From CAYVVD01 sp964454975 (GTDB taxonomy: Bacteria > Bacteroidota > Ignavibacteria > Kapaibacteriales > UBA2268): a DNA stretch of 64,000 bases. The notes beneath the pieces are model-generated. The model was not told the origin of the DNA. It was given only the letters and a program-made list of their open reading frames with translations, and ran no database searches. Every line of letters begins with the position of its first letter. Position 1 is the first letter of the stretch. Of this stretch, positions 36,520-45,857 are shown piece after piece. The translations under genes and the position numbers were made by a program. Location of the stretch: NCBI GenBank assembly GCA_964454975.1, contig CAYVVD010000002.1, positions 149,227 to 213,226 of the forward strand, given 5' to 3'.

Positions 36520-36989
36520 TTCTTATACAATAGCTTATCAGGATTAAGAATGGTAACTAACCTCTCGTTAGATTTATAAACAGAATTAATGTATTCAGCA
36601 TTTATACCTCCAATTGCCTTTGTTTGTGATTGCTCACGAGATCTGTCCACCCATACTACATGATTAACTCTGTCAACAACAAAACCCACCTGTTCAATAC
36701 CTGTATCTGCAACTATTATCCTGGAATTACTATCGATTATTCTGGATTCAAAATTCAATTTTTTCCTAAGATTTATAACCGGAATTATCCTTCCCCTTAA
36801 ATTTATCACTCCATCTATAAATTCATTTGAATTGGGTACTCTTGTAATCTGCGGTGGTTTAATAATTTCTTTTACTTTAGTAATTTCAAAGCCTAATTCC
36901 TCTTTTGCCAGGTTGAAACACACAATTTCGTACATCTCAACTTTAGTTTGAGGCCTTTCAAAAGATTCAGTATGCTCTTCATTAACCAT
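36516..36989 (-). CDS. CheW-like protein
   Basis: 157 residues. After a ~20-residue leader the CheW fold is recognisable: EIVCFNLAKEELGFEITKVKEI, then the conserved VPNSNEFIDGVINLRGRIIPVINLRKK and a VDRVNHVVWV strand. CheW couples chemoreceptors to CheA. No cheA, receptor or response regulator is in the window, so the gene is an orphan or serves an array encoded elsewhere. The copper ATPase gene upstream ends 29 bases before its start, which may mean co-transcription only by proximity. Confidence 0.9.
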   Translation of the reverse strand: MVNEEHTESFERPQTKVEMYEIVCFNLAKEELGFEITKVKEIIKPPQITRVPNSNEFIDGVINLRGRIIPVINLRKKLNFESRIIDSNSRIIVADTGIEQVGFVVDRVNHVVWVDRSREQSQTKAIGGINAEYINSVYKSNERLVTILNPDKLLYKN

Positions 36990-37017
36990 AGCTGCAAACT
37001 AACAAAGAAATCATGAA

Positions 37018-39177
37018 TTAAGGTTTAAAATTACGAAGAGTGAGGGATAGGCTTACAACTGTTACAGAGCTTAATGCCATAGCCGCTCCTGCAAACTCGG
37101 GTTCGAACATAATGTCCGTAAACGGGAATATTGCCCCTGCAGCGACAGGGATCAAAAGCGCATTGTATGCAAAAGCCCAGAAAAGATTCTGCCTGATTTT
37201 TTTTATAACTGCCCTCCCCAACTTAATTGAAACGGCTGCATCAAACATGGAGTTTTTCATCAGGACAATGTCCCCGGATTCAACTGCAATTTCTGCACCG
37301 CTACTAATTGTAATTCCGATGTCTGCCTGAGTTAATGCAGGTGAATCGTTAATACCATCACCCACAAATGCGACTTTTCCTGATTTCTGAGCCTTTTTTA
37401 TTATTTCCAGTTTACCCCCGGGGCTAATTCCTGCATGGTATTCATCAATACCCAATATTTTGGAAGTTTCTGCAACTGATTTTTCATTATCGCCGCTAAT
37501 GATACCACATTTAATCCCCTGGTTGTGAAATAACTCAATAGCTTTTTTACTTTCCGGCCTGATCTCATCTTTTACTATTACAATTCCTTCAAGCTTTCCA
37601 TCAACCGCAACATACACCCTGCTCCCGGTTTGTAAATTATCATCAAATTTGTCCTCAACCGGAATATCATTTTCAATCAAAAGTTGCCTGCTGCCTACAA
37701 ATATTTTTTTCCCAAACAAATCTGCACTAATACCCAAACCGGGGAAGTTTTTCATTTCATTTACAGGCATTGAGATAAAGCCGGAGCCATTTGTGCTTTC
37801 CTTAATTGCCAAGGCAATTGGATGCGAACTGTCCTTTTCAACAGATGCTGCAATTTGTAATATTTTCTGCCCGGTTTCTTTCGGATACACAGCTGTAACT
37901 TTTGGCTTACCACTTGTTATTGTACCTGTTTTATCAAAGTAAACCTTGTTTATCTTGTCAAGGGTTTCCAGGCTCTCTGTATTTTTTATAAGGATACCCA
38001 GTTCAGCTCCCCTTCCAAGTCCCGTAGTGACAGCAGCAGGAGTTGCAAGGCCAAGAGCACATGGGCAGGCAATAACGAGTATTGATATCAATATAGTGAG
38101 GCTAAACAGTAGTGATTCCCCTGCAATTAAATACCATGTAAAGAATGCAATTGCCGCGATTCCCAATACTAACGGAATAAACCAACTGACAGCCTTATCA
38201 GCAAGTTTCTGAATCTGTGGTTTTGAAGCCTGGGCGTCTTCAACAAGTCTTATAATATTGGCAAGTACAGTATTGCTGCCTGTCTTTTCTGCTATAATAC
38301 TTACCGGTGAATCTAAATTGATAGTACCGGCATAAACATCATCTCCTTCATATTTTGTAACTGGATATGGCTCCCCTGTAAGCATTGCTTCGTCTATTGA
38401 TGCCATTCCTGATAAGACTTTTCCATCAACAGGGATTCTGTCACCTGGCCGTACCAATAAAGTATCTTTAATCATTACTTCGCTTAGTGTAATTTCTTCT
38501 TCTTTTTCACCTTGAACTCTGATTGTGGTATCCGGCTGCAGTTTTATCAATTTTTTGATAGCTCCTCCGGTCCTGCTTTTTGCTTTTGCTTCAAGGTATT
38601 TCCCCAGCATCAGGAATGATGAAAGCATTAGCGCTGTGTCGTAGAACATAAATTCGCGGCTTAGCACAATGCCGAAAGTCCCTAGTACTGAGGCGACATA
38701 TGCAGTACCAATGCCCATCGAATACATCACTTCCATGGTAAGGGATTTGTTCTTTAATGCGCGCCAGGCATGTTCAAATATCGGGTATGAGAGATAAATG
38801 AATACAGGTGTAGAAATTATAAAAAACAACAGGTGAGCATCAACAGGCAAATCAATACCGAAATACATTATGAATATAATCGGAACCGCAAAAGTAAATC
38901 CTGTAATAATCCTATACAATTTCCTCTTTAATTCTTTGTGTGCCTTTGAATCAGTATCAGCAATGCTGTCAATATATGAATACCCTGCATCCTCGATAGC
39001 ATTTTTAATCTTTTCTGTATTTACCTGTTTGGCGGAATAAGCAATAAATGCCCTTTCGCTTGCTAAATTCACATCAACGCTTATCACACCGGGAACTTTT
39101 TCAAGAGATTTTTTAACGGTGTTGACGCACATAGCGCAGGTCATTCCACCAATTCCAACAATTACTTTTTCCTGCAT
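37018..39177 (-). CDS. copA: Copper-translocating P1B-type ATPase
   Basis: 719 residues from the ATG at 39177, giving MQEKVIVGIGGMTCAMC with the single N-terminal metal-binding GMTCAMC (11-17); an ATG at 39225 would add 16 unconserved residues. The transport site CPCALG (about 372), phosphorylation motif DKTGT (about 414), SSHPIA with the His-Pro pair, and GDGINDSPAL (about 604) follow in order. Eight membrane helices are expected. It exports Cu+ from the cytoplasm or delivers it to cuproenzymes. No copper chaperone or CsoR/CueR-like regulator is adjacent. Confidence 0.95.
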   Translation of the reverse strand: MQEKVIVGIGGMTCAMCVNTVKKSLEKVPGVISVDVNLASERAFIAYSAKQVNTEKIKNAIEDAGYSYIDSIADTDSKAHKELKRKLYRIITGFTFAVPIIFIMYFGIDLPVDAHLLFFIISTPVFIYLSYPIFEHAWRALKNKSLTMEVMYSMGIGTAYVASVLGTFGIVLSREFMFYDTALMLSSFLMLGKYLEAKAKSRTGGAIKKLIKLQPDTTIRVQGEKEEEITLSEVMIKDTLLVRPGDRIPVDGKVLSGMASIDEAMLTGEPYPVTKYEGDDVYAGTINLDSPVSIIAEKTGSNTVLANIIRLVEDAQASKPQIQKLADKAVSWFIPLVLGIAAIAFFTWYLIAGESLLFSLTILISILVIACPCALGLATPAAVTTGLGRGAELGILIKNTESLETLDKINKVYFDKTGTITSGKPKVTAVYPKETGQKILQIAASVEKDSSHPIALAIKESTNGSGFISMPVNEMKNFPGLGISADLFGKKIFVGSRQLLIENDIPVEDKFDDNLQTGSRVYVAVDGKLEGIVIVKDEIRPESKKAIELFHNQGIKCGIISGDNEKSVAETSKILGIDEYHAGISPGGKLEIIKKAQKSGKVAFVGDGINDSPALTQADIGITISSGAEIAVESGDIVLMKNSMFDAAVSIKLGRAVIKKIRQNLFWAFAYNALLIPVAAGAIFPFTDIMFEPEFAGAAMALSSVTVVSLSLTLRNFKP

Positions 39178-39263
39178 TTTTATTTTCTTGCAAACCTTTA
39201 GTAAATTTAGAGTTAGTTCATACATAGAAATGAATCATTAACTATTTTATTTTAGGTGATAAT

Positions 39264-40028
39264 ATGCAACTTGGCGAAAGGTCTCAAATCGCTATCGGTA
39301 CGGCTGACCTCAAGAAATCCATAGAATTGTACAATAAGCTTGGTTTCAAGGTAGTGGCTCAAAACTCTCAACCAAATAACTGGGCGCAAATATCTGATGA
39401 TACGGTTATTATTTTATTGAATGAAGACAGCCTCAAATACATTGGCTTGATATATTTCAATCCAAAACTGAATGATATGATAGGTGAAATTGAAAGTGCC
39501 GGCGCTACCATTGTTAATAAGACAGAAACTGATGATGGTGTTCAGCAAGCGATTTTCCAATCACCCGACGGATTTGCATTTAGCGTTGTTAACCATGATG
39601 CTTCAAAAATGCACAATCCGGTGAAAGATACTCTTGCTACATTCGACCAGGGATTGCTTCACGACCCAAGTCAATACCCAAATGAAAAAATCGGAATATT
39701 CGGCGAGTTGTGTTACCCGGTAAAAAATCTTGATGAGTCAATCAATTTTTGGGGGAAACTCGGCTTTGAAGTAAAATCAAAAAACAGCATCCCTTATCCA
39801 TGGGGAATTCTATATGACGGACAAAACATTCTGGGACTACATCAGACAGATGATTTTGCGTCACCGGCTATAACTTATTTCGCACCCGATATGGCAGACA
39901 GGGTAAAGTCTCTGAAAAATAATGATGTTGATAACATTGATGTTTTTACAGGTACCGGTGGCGGCACTGATGCTAATGTGATACTTAATACACCTGAAGG
40001 ACAGCAGTTCTTCCTGTTTTCATTGTGA
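39264..40028 (+). CDS. Two-domain VOC (glyoxalase/bleomycin-resistance fold) protein
   Basis: 254 residues made of two VOC modules: the first from QIAIGTADLKKSIELYNKLGF (8-28), the second from FGELCYPVKNLDESINFWGKLGF (about 150-171). Each has the beta-alpha-beta-beta-beta arrangement ending in a substrate-pocket strand (PDGFAFSVVN, PEGQQFFLFS). Metal ligands are not clearly those of glyoxalase I, so the reaction cannot be stated. Divergent from copA, separated by 86 bases. Confidence 0.8.
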   Translation: MQLGERSQIAIGTADLKKSIELYNKLGFKVVAQNSQPNNWAQISDDTVIILLNEDSLKYIGLIYFNPKLNDMIGEIESAGATIVNKTETDDGVQQAIFQSPDGFAFSVVNHDASKMHNPVKDTLATFDQGLLHDPSQYPNEKIGIFGELCYPVKNLDESINFWGKLGFEVKSKNSIPYPWGILYDGQNILGLHQTDDFASPAITYFAPDMADRVKSLKNNDVDNIDVFTGTGGGTDANVILNTPEGQQFFLFSL

Positions 40029-40074
40029 AAATTATTGATTATTATCTACACATCGTATATTATAAATACAGCAA

Positions 40075-40761
40075 GTGCATAATCTGGTGTTTATTATCAA
40101 ATTCATATGGAAAGCATTCGCAGGTATATTGAGTTTATCTTTATTTTTTATTGTTCTGTATGTTTTTGTACCGCCGCTAATCACACCGGTGATGATTTAT
40201 AATTTTATCGAAGGTAATAAAAACGGTGGCCACAGGATAGCTGTTGAATGGTCCGGCTATGGCTCAATCAACCCCAACCTGCCCCGTGCTATAGTAGCAA
40301 CAGAGGATGCCCGTTTTATGCAGCACACTGGATTTGACTGGAAAGCCGTTAAAGATGCAATCAATTACAATAAACGCCATAAAGGTAGAAAAAAACGCGG
40401 AGCCAGTACCATAACTATGCAAACCGTAAAGAATACCATCCTCCTACATGATCGTAATTTCCTGCGAAAGGGAATGGAAATATTGCTAACTCCTTTTGTC
40501 GAAACATACTGGAGCAAAAAGAGAATACTCGAAATATATATGAATGTTGTTGAGTGGGGCGGTGGAGTATATGGTGCTCAGAAAGCCGCAAAGACATATT
40601 TTAAAAAAGAGGCCTCAATATTAACATCCCGTGAAGCCTCGCTAATGGCAGCAGTTTTGCGAAATCCAAATATCTGGTCGCCTGCACGTCCTACAAATTA
40701 TATACTTGGCAGGGCGGCAACAACTCGCGCCCGAATGAACGGAGTAATTATTCCGAAATAA
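40075..40761 (+). CDS. mtgA: Monofunctional biosynthetic peptidoglycan transglycosylase
   Basis: 228 residues, GTG start. An N-terminal membrane anchor (about 8-30) precedes a GT51 domain: ATEDARFMQHTGFDW (catalytic Glu in EDARF), RGASTITMQTVKN and WSKKRILEIYMNVVEWGGGVYG. It polymerises lipid II into glycan strands without a transpeptidase domain. The size and lack of a penicillin-binding domain separate it from class A PBPs. mutS starts two bases after its stop. Confidence 0.93.
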   Translation: MHNLVFIIKFIWKAFAGILSLSLFFIVLYVFVPPLITPVMIYNFIEGNKNGGHRIAVEWSGYGSINPNLPRAIVATEDARFMQHTGFDWKAVKDAINYNKRHKGRKKRGASTITMQTVKNTILLHDRNFLRKGMEILLTPFVETYWSKKRILEIYMNVVEWGGGVYGAQKAAKTYFKKEASILTSREASLMAAVLRNPNIWSPARPTNYILGRAATTRARMNGVIIPK

Positions 40762-40763
40762 AA

Positions 40764-43397
40764 ATGGCAGATAAAATCACGCCGCTTATGCGGCAGTATA
40801 ATGACATTAAATCAAAGTATCCCGGGACTATTTTATTATTCCGCCTGGGCGATTTTTTTGAAACTTTCGATGAAGATGCTGTTCTCACAGCCCGGGCATG
40901 TGGCATCACATTAACAAAACGCAACAACGGTGCTGCAGGTGATATGCCACTTGCAGGATTCCCTCATCACCAACTTGATGCCTATCTCCCTAAACTGATT
41001 AAAGCCGGTTACCGGGTTGCTGTCTGCGAACAGCTTGAAGATCCTAAGCAGGCCAAAGGAATAGTAAAACGGGGTGTAACTGAAGTTGTCACACCGGGGG
41101 TTGCCCTTTATGATAAAATTCTCAACTCAAAGGCTAATAATTATGTATGCGCAATTACGCTGGATCAGATGAAAAGCGGAAATTTCCATGCGGGTGTTGC
41201 CTGGTGTGACATTTCAACAGGTGAGTTTAATTGTACTGAACTTGGTGGAACTGATATAATCAATCTGCTCGAATCATTTTCACCATCTGAAATCATAATC
41301 AATAAAAGCAGGAAGCACACAGTTGAAGCCTTTCTTTCGGATTTATCGTTCGAACCTTCGTACACTCGGCTGGAGGAATGGATTTTTGAAGAGGACTTTG
41401 GCAGGGAGCAGCTTCAGAAACTCTTTGCAACAAAGGGATTGAAGGGCTTTGGTATTGAAGGTTTAAATAAAGCAATTACTGCCGCAGGAGCAATTGTTCA
41501 TTATATATCAGAAACGCAGAACAGCAACCTGCCGCAAATCACAGGCATCAGGCTTGCAAACACGTCAGAAAGCATGATTCTGGATTATTCAACACGCCGC
41601 AATCTCGAAATCACCCTGTCTAATTCAATTACAGATAAATCAGGTTCACTTATATCAGTTTTAGACAAAACCCACACATCAATGGGTGGACGGCTGTTCA
41701 GGCAATGGATTACCCAACCGCTGTTGGATTTGTCAGAAATCAACCAGAGACACGACGCCGTTGAAGTATTATTTCAGGATAAAGGAGTTGGAGACTTACT
41801 TTCACGCGAGCTGAAAAATATCAACGATATCGAAAGGCTTATTGCCAGAATTAGTGTAGGAAAAGGCAGCCCGAGGGATGTTGCTGCCCTTCGTGCTTCG
41901 CTGACTAAGATTCCTGTAATAAAAGACTACTTAAATGAAAAAAAGTATGGAAGGCTTAAATTCATTTTTGAGAATTTGAACGAATTACCTGATTTGCTCG
42001 AATTGCTCAACAATGCAATTGTTGAAGAACCTAATGCAAATTTTGGTACTGGGAATATATTCAAAAGTGGTTTTAACACAGAGTTGGATTCCTATGTTGA
42101 TGCAAGGTATTCAGGTAAAAACTGGATAAGAGATTACCAGGATTCAGAGCGAAGCAAAACCGGGATACCTTCGCTAAAAGTAGGCTATAATTCTGTTTTC
42201 GGTTATTATATTGAAGTAACTAAAGTACATTCTTCAAAAGTACCTGAAAATTACCAACGCAAGCAAACACTTACAAATTCGGAAAGATATACCACAGCGG
42301 AATTAAAAGATATTGAGAATAAAATTCTAAATGCCGAGGACAAAATACTTGAACTTGAGCAAAGATTATTCTCAGAACTTAAGACAAGAATTTCCGAATA
42401 TATTAACGCTATTCAATTAGATGCATATTTAATCGCAGAGCTTGATTGCTTGCTCAGCTATGCCTCTGCAAGTCTCGAATATGGCTATGTACGCCCGGAA
42501 ATTGAGGAATCAGGTATTATAGAGATTAGCGAAGGCAGGCACCCTGTAGTGGAACGCCTGTTACCAATCGGCGAATCATTTACTCCCAACAATACATTTC
42601 TGGACACAACAAGTCAGCAAGTACAGATAATCACCGGGCCAAATATGTCAGGGAAATCCTGTTATTTGAGACAGGTTGCCCTGATTGTACTACTTGCACA
42701 AGCAGGTTGCTTTGTTCCTGCAAAAAAAGCAAGACTTGGCATTATTGACAGGATTTTCACACGCGTTGGCGCTCAGGATAATATAACTGCCGGGGAAAGC
42801 ACTTTCCTTGTGGAAATGCAGGAAGCCGCAAATATAATGAACAACGCATCCGAAAAGTCGCTTATTCTTCTTGATGAAGTAGGCAGGGGTACAGCTACAT
42901 TCGATGGTATCTCCATTGCCTGGTCTATTGCTGAGTATATCCACAACCACATTGCTGCTAAAACATTATTTGCAACTCATTACCACGAATTGAACGATTT
43001 AGCCGAAAGATATGAAAGAATCGTCAACTACAAAGTGGAGGTTGTAGAAGCCGATGGAACTGTTCTTTTTACACATAAGGTTAAACCCGGTGCAAGCGAC
43101 CATTCATTCGGCATTCATGTAGCAAAAATGGCAGGTTTGCCTTACGACGTGATTGAGCGCTCTAATGAAATAATGCAGTTGCTCGAAGGCCGCCACGAAA
43201 AGACAAAAGACCTGAAAACACGCATGAAGAAATTGAAATCAAAGCACAGCAATAGTGAAAATCAGCTTGCTATTTTTGAATTCAGAGATGATGGATTGAG
43301 AGAAAGGCTGAAAAATATTAACATAGACAATGTTACTCCTGTCCAGGCATTGCAGATTTTGCAGGAATTAAAAAATGAATCGAAGAAAGGCTCATAA
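40764..43397 (+). CDS. mutS: DNA mismatch repair protein MutS
   Basis: 877 residues, full length. The mismatch-reading Phe-x-Glu is F31-F32-E33 in GDFFETF. Connector, lever (TSMGGRLFRQWITQPLL) and clamp domains follow, then the ATPase with Walker A GPNMSGKS (about 625-632), the FTRVGAQDNITAGESTF signature, LLDEVGRGTATFDG and ATHYHEL. It recognises base mismatches and small loops and recruits MutL. It is followed without a gap by a small membrane protein gene. Confidence 0.97.
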   Translation: MADKITPLMRQYNDIKSKYPGTILLFRLGDFFETFDEDAVLTARACGITLTKRNNGAAGDMPLAGFPHHQLDAYLPKLIKAGYRVAVCEQLEDPKQAKGIVKRGVTEVVTPGVALYDKILNSKANNYVCAITLDQMKSGNFHAGVAWCDISTGEFNCTELGGTDIINLLESFSPSEIIINKSRKHTVEAFLSDLSFEPSYTRLEEWIFEEDFGREQLQKLFATKGLKGFGIEGLNKAITAAGAIVHYISETQNSNLPQITGIRLANTSESMILDYSTRRNLEITLSNSITDKSGSLISVLDKTHTSMGGRLFRQWITQPLLDLSEINQRHDAVEVLFQDKGVGDLLSRELKNINDIERLIARISVGKGSPRDVAALRASLTKIPVIKDYLNEKKYGRLKFIFENLNELPDLLELLNNAIVEEPNANFGTGNIFKSGFNTELDSYVDARYSGKNWIRDYQDSERSKTGIPSLKVGYNSVFGYYIEVTKVHSSKVPENYQRKQTLTNSERYTTAELKDIENKILNAEDKILELEQRLFSELKTRISEYINAIQLDAYLIAELDCLLSYASASLEYGYVRPEIEESGIIEISEGRHPVVERLLPIGESFTPNNTFLDTTSQQVQIITGPNMSGKSCYLRQVALIVLLAQAGCFVPAKKARLGIIDRIFTRVGAQDNITAGESTFLVEMQEAANIMNNASEKSLILLDEVGRGTATFDGISIAWSIAEYIHNHIAAKTLFATHYHELNDLAERYERIVNYKVEVVEADGTVLFTHKVKPGASDHSFGIHVAKMAGLPYDVIERSNEIMQLLEGRHEKTKDLKTRMKKLKSKHSNSENQLAIFEFRDDGLRERLKNINIDNVTPVQALQILQELKNESKKGS

Positions 43398-43805
43398 ATG
43401 TTAGTAAAAAAAGGTCAACGAAGAAATCTCCAGGACCTATACAGGCTCTATCTCCAAAAACAGATCTCACTTAATGACCACCTTGCAGCTATTCGCTCTA
43501 TAATGGCCAATGAAAGAACATTCCTGGCATACCAGCGTATGTCGCTCGCTATGTTGATTACCGGGTTTGGACTGATTAAATTTTTTGGCGATATTTTGGT
43601 TCTCGAAATTTTGGGTTGGTCATTCCTTCCTGCGTCTTTATTCACTATATTGCTTGGAACACTCCGGTACAGGCGTATGCGAGACTTAATATTCAGGCTT
43701 GAAAATGTTACTATAAAAAAGAATGAGCACCCGGAAGACTTTACTTACCTTGACAAACGATTGCAAAGAAAAAAAACCGTGGAGAGAAAAGAGGAAAAAA
43801 ATTAG
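43398..43805 (+). CDS. DUF202-type small membrane protein
   Basis: 135 residues. The N-terminal half is charged, ending in the conserved AIRSIMANERTFLAYQRMS pattern of the DUF202 family, followed by two hydrophobic segments (about 50-68 and 72-90) and a basic tail. Function is unknown in the family. Its ATG immediately follows the mutS stop. Its TAG overlaps the convergent udk stop in TTAG (43802-43805). Confidence 0.78.
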   Translation: MLVKKGQRRNLQDLYRLYLQKQISLNDHLAAIRSIMANERTFLAYQRMSLAMLITGFGLIKFFGDILVLEILGWSFLPASLFTILLGTLRYRRMRDLIFRLENVTIKKNEHPEDFTYLDKRLQRKKTVERKEEKN

Positions 43806-44404
43806 TGCTTACTTTCAATTATTTTTACAATGTCATCTAATTTAGGCACTTCATCATTCTGGATCACAAAATCACATTTTGCTTTCAAAGGCTCGATGTA
43901 CTTAAAGTGTGCCGGTTTTACGTGGTTTTCAAATTTATAGAGTACGTTATCCCGGGAATAGCCTCTTTCCTGTACATCACGTTTTAGCCTTCTTTTTATC
44001 CTAATTTCCAAACTTGCATCAACGAATATCTTTATATCACACATTTTAAAAACAGATTTACGGTAGAATAGAAATAATCCCTCGAGGATAATCACCGGCT
44101 GTGGCTCAATCTCGATATGCACAATCCTATCCCTGAAATTGAAATTATATTGTTTCATCTTTAGTTTCTCTCCCCCTATTAGCTTTCTCAGGTCTGTTTC
44201 AAAGCAGTTGAAATCGAGGGATTGAGGTGTATCGAAATTGTAGAGGCCGTTTTCATCCAGGGGTTGTTTATTAAGCGGTAAATAGTAATTATCGAGTTTA
44301 AAAATTACAGATCGGTTTAGAATACTATTATGAATTTTTTCTGCTATAAAAGACTTCCCGGAGCCCGTTCCTCCCGTAATCCCAATTATCATTGGCTCAG
44401 GCAT
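43802..44404 (-). CDS. udk: Uridine kinase
   Basis: 200 residues. The P-loop is GITGGTGSGKS (8-18). LDNYYLP, the QYNFNFRDRIVHIEIEP region and ILEGLFLFY match the uridine/cytidine kinase family; the loop KRRLKRDVQERGYS is the lid. It phosphorylates uridine and cytidine for salvage. Its start lies 8 bases inside the end of the upstream nucleoside transporter gene, so uptake and first phosphorylation are linked. Confidence 0.92.
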   Translation of the reverse strand: MPEPMIIGITGGTGSGKSFIAEKIHNSILNRSVIFKLDNYYLPLNKQPLDENGLYNFDTPQSLDFNCFETDLRKLIGGEKLKMKQYNFNFRDRIVHIEIEPQPVIILEGLFLFYRKSVFKMCDIKIFVDASLEIRIKRRLKRDVQERGYSRDNVLYKFENHVKPAHFKYIEPLKAKCDFVIQNDEVPKLDDIVKIIESKH

Positions 44405-45680
44405 TTAGGATACCCGCGATACATGCAGTTATGAAACATGCGAAGGAACCTGCTACCAAAGCGCTAATGCTAAGCCTTGCTGTATCGCTCTTTCTTGATG
44501 GAGCAAGGGTTCCTAGCCCGCCAATCATAATACCAACTGTGCCGAAATTGGCAAAACCGCAAAGCGCATAAGAAAGTATAATAATAGTTCTCTCATCGCT
44601 TAATGTGCCGGCGATTATCATTTCATGCATTGATGAGTATGCGATAATTTCGTTGAACACAGTCTTCTGCCCAATTAACATTCCGGAATCAATTGCAAAT
44701 TGCCAGTCGATTCCCATAATCCATGCAAGTGGAGAAAACAAAATGCCGAATATGTATTCCATTGAAAATTCCTGCCCGATGGCAATATTCAGCCCGGTGT
44801 ATTCCCCGATAAAATCACCAAGGAGCCAGTTTATAAGTGAAATTAGCGATATAATAACCAGTAATATTGCTCCTACATTCAAAGCAATTTTAACTCCCTC
44901 GAATGTACCATTGGAGAGCGCATCGAAAATATTGACGGACTTATCCTTCTCGATTTTGCAGGTATCTGAAAGGTTGGCAACATCTGTCTCTGGGATTATG
45001 ATTTTGGACATGACAATCGCCGAAGGTGCCGAGATTATTGATGCTGTAATGAAGTGAACAGCATAGAAACTTTCAGAACCGGGGTTTTCCTTGCTTAAGA
45101 TTCCAACAAGTGCTGCCATTATCCCACCCGTCAGCGTTGCAAAGCCTGCTGTTATTACCGTGTGAAGCTCAGACTTTGACATCTTCTCTATATAAGGCCT
45201 GATAAGCAATGGTGATTCTACGTGGCCAAGGAAAATATTCCCGGCAGATGCGAGGCTTTCAGGGCCGGATATACCCATGAATTTTCGCAACAGCTTTGAG
45301 AACAAGTTTACAAGTAATGGCAAAATTCTCATATAATACAACATTGAGGATAGTGCTGCAAAAAATATAATCGTTGGCAGAATCCTGAAAGCGAAGATAA
45401 AGCCGAATGTTTTTTCATCGGTTATGAGATTACCAAAGAGAAATTCTGCTCCTATGTCTGAAAATTTAAATAATGTTACGAATTGATTTGATAAGAAATA
45501 GAACATTTCAAAGACAAAAGGTACTTTCAGTAATACAACTGCTAATAAGAACTGAAGAACCAGCCCACCGCCAACAAGTTTCCAGTTGATTCGTTTTTTA
45601 TCCCTGCTTAGCAACCAACTGACAAAAACAAAAAAAATCAGCCCTAACAGGCCTCTTGATATGTTCAGAAAAGTGTCCAT
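44397..45680 (-). CDS. Concentrative nucleoside transporter (CNT/NupC family)
   Basis: 427 residues with about ten hydrophobic segments. Family signatures include GHVESPLLIRPYIEKMSKSE, the gate FATLTGGIMAALVGI and the C-terminal ALCGFANFGTVGIMIGG. CNT proteins bring nucleosides into the cytoplasm with Na+ or H+. Together with udk it forms a pyrimidine-nucleoside salvage operon. The divergent neighbour at 45858 leaves a 177-base gap. Confidence 0.92.
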   Translation of the reverse strand: MDTFLNISRGLLGLIFFVFVSWLLSRDKKRINWKLVGGGLVLQFLLAVVLLKVPFVFEMFYFLSNQFVTLFKFSDIGAEFLFGNLITDEKTFGFIFAFRILPTIIFFAALSSMLYYMRILPLLVNLFSKLLRKFMGISGPESLASAGNIFLGHVESPLLIRPYIEKMSKSELHTVITAGFATLTGGIMAALVGILSKENPGSESFYAVHFITASIISAPSAIVMSKIIIPETDVANLSDTCKIEKDKSVNIFDALSNGTFEGVKIALNVGAILLVIISLISLINWLLGDFIGEYTGLNIAIGQEFSMEYIFGILFSPLAWIMGIDWQFAIDSGMLIGQKTVFNEIIAYSSMHEMIIAGTLSDERTIIILSYALCGFANFGTVGIMIGGLGTLAPSRKSDTARLSISALVAGSFACFITACIAGILNA

Positions 45681-45857
45681 TCAATCTGCAAATATAAGCT
45701 GTTTTGGGGGATTGTTGTTCAGTTTGTTATTAAATGGTATATTTTATAATTAATCAATAAGAATAGCTAAATATAAATATGGTAAATAATAAACAGTTTT
45801 GTAACCGTTGGGCATTTTATCCTGTTATTAGTAAAGTTTTACTTTTGGAGAATTGAA

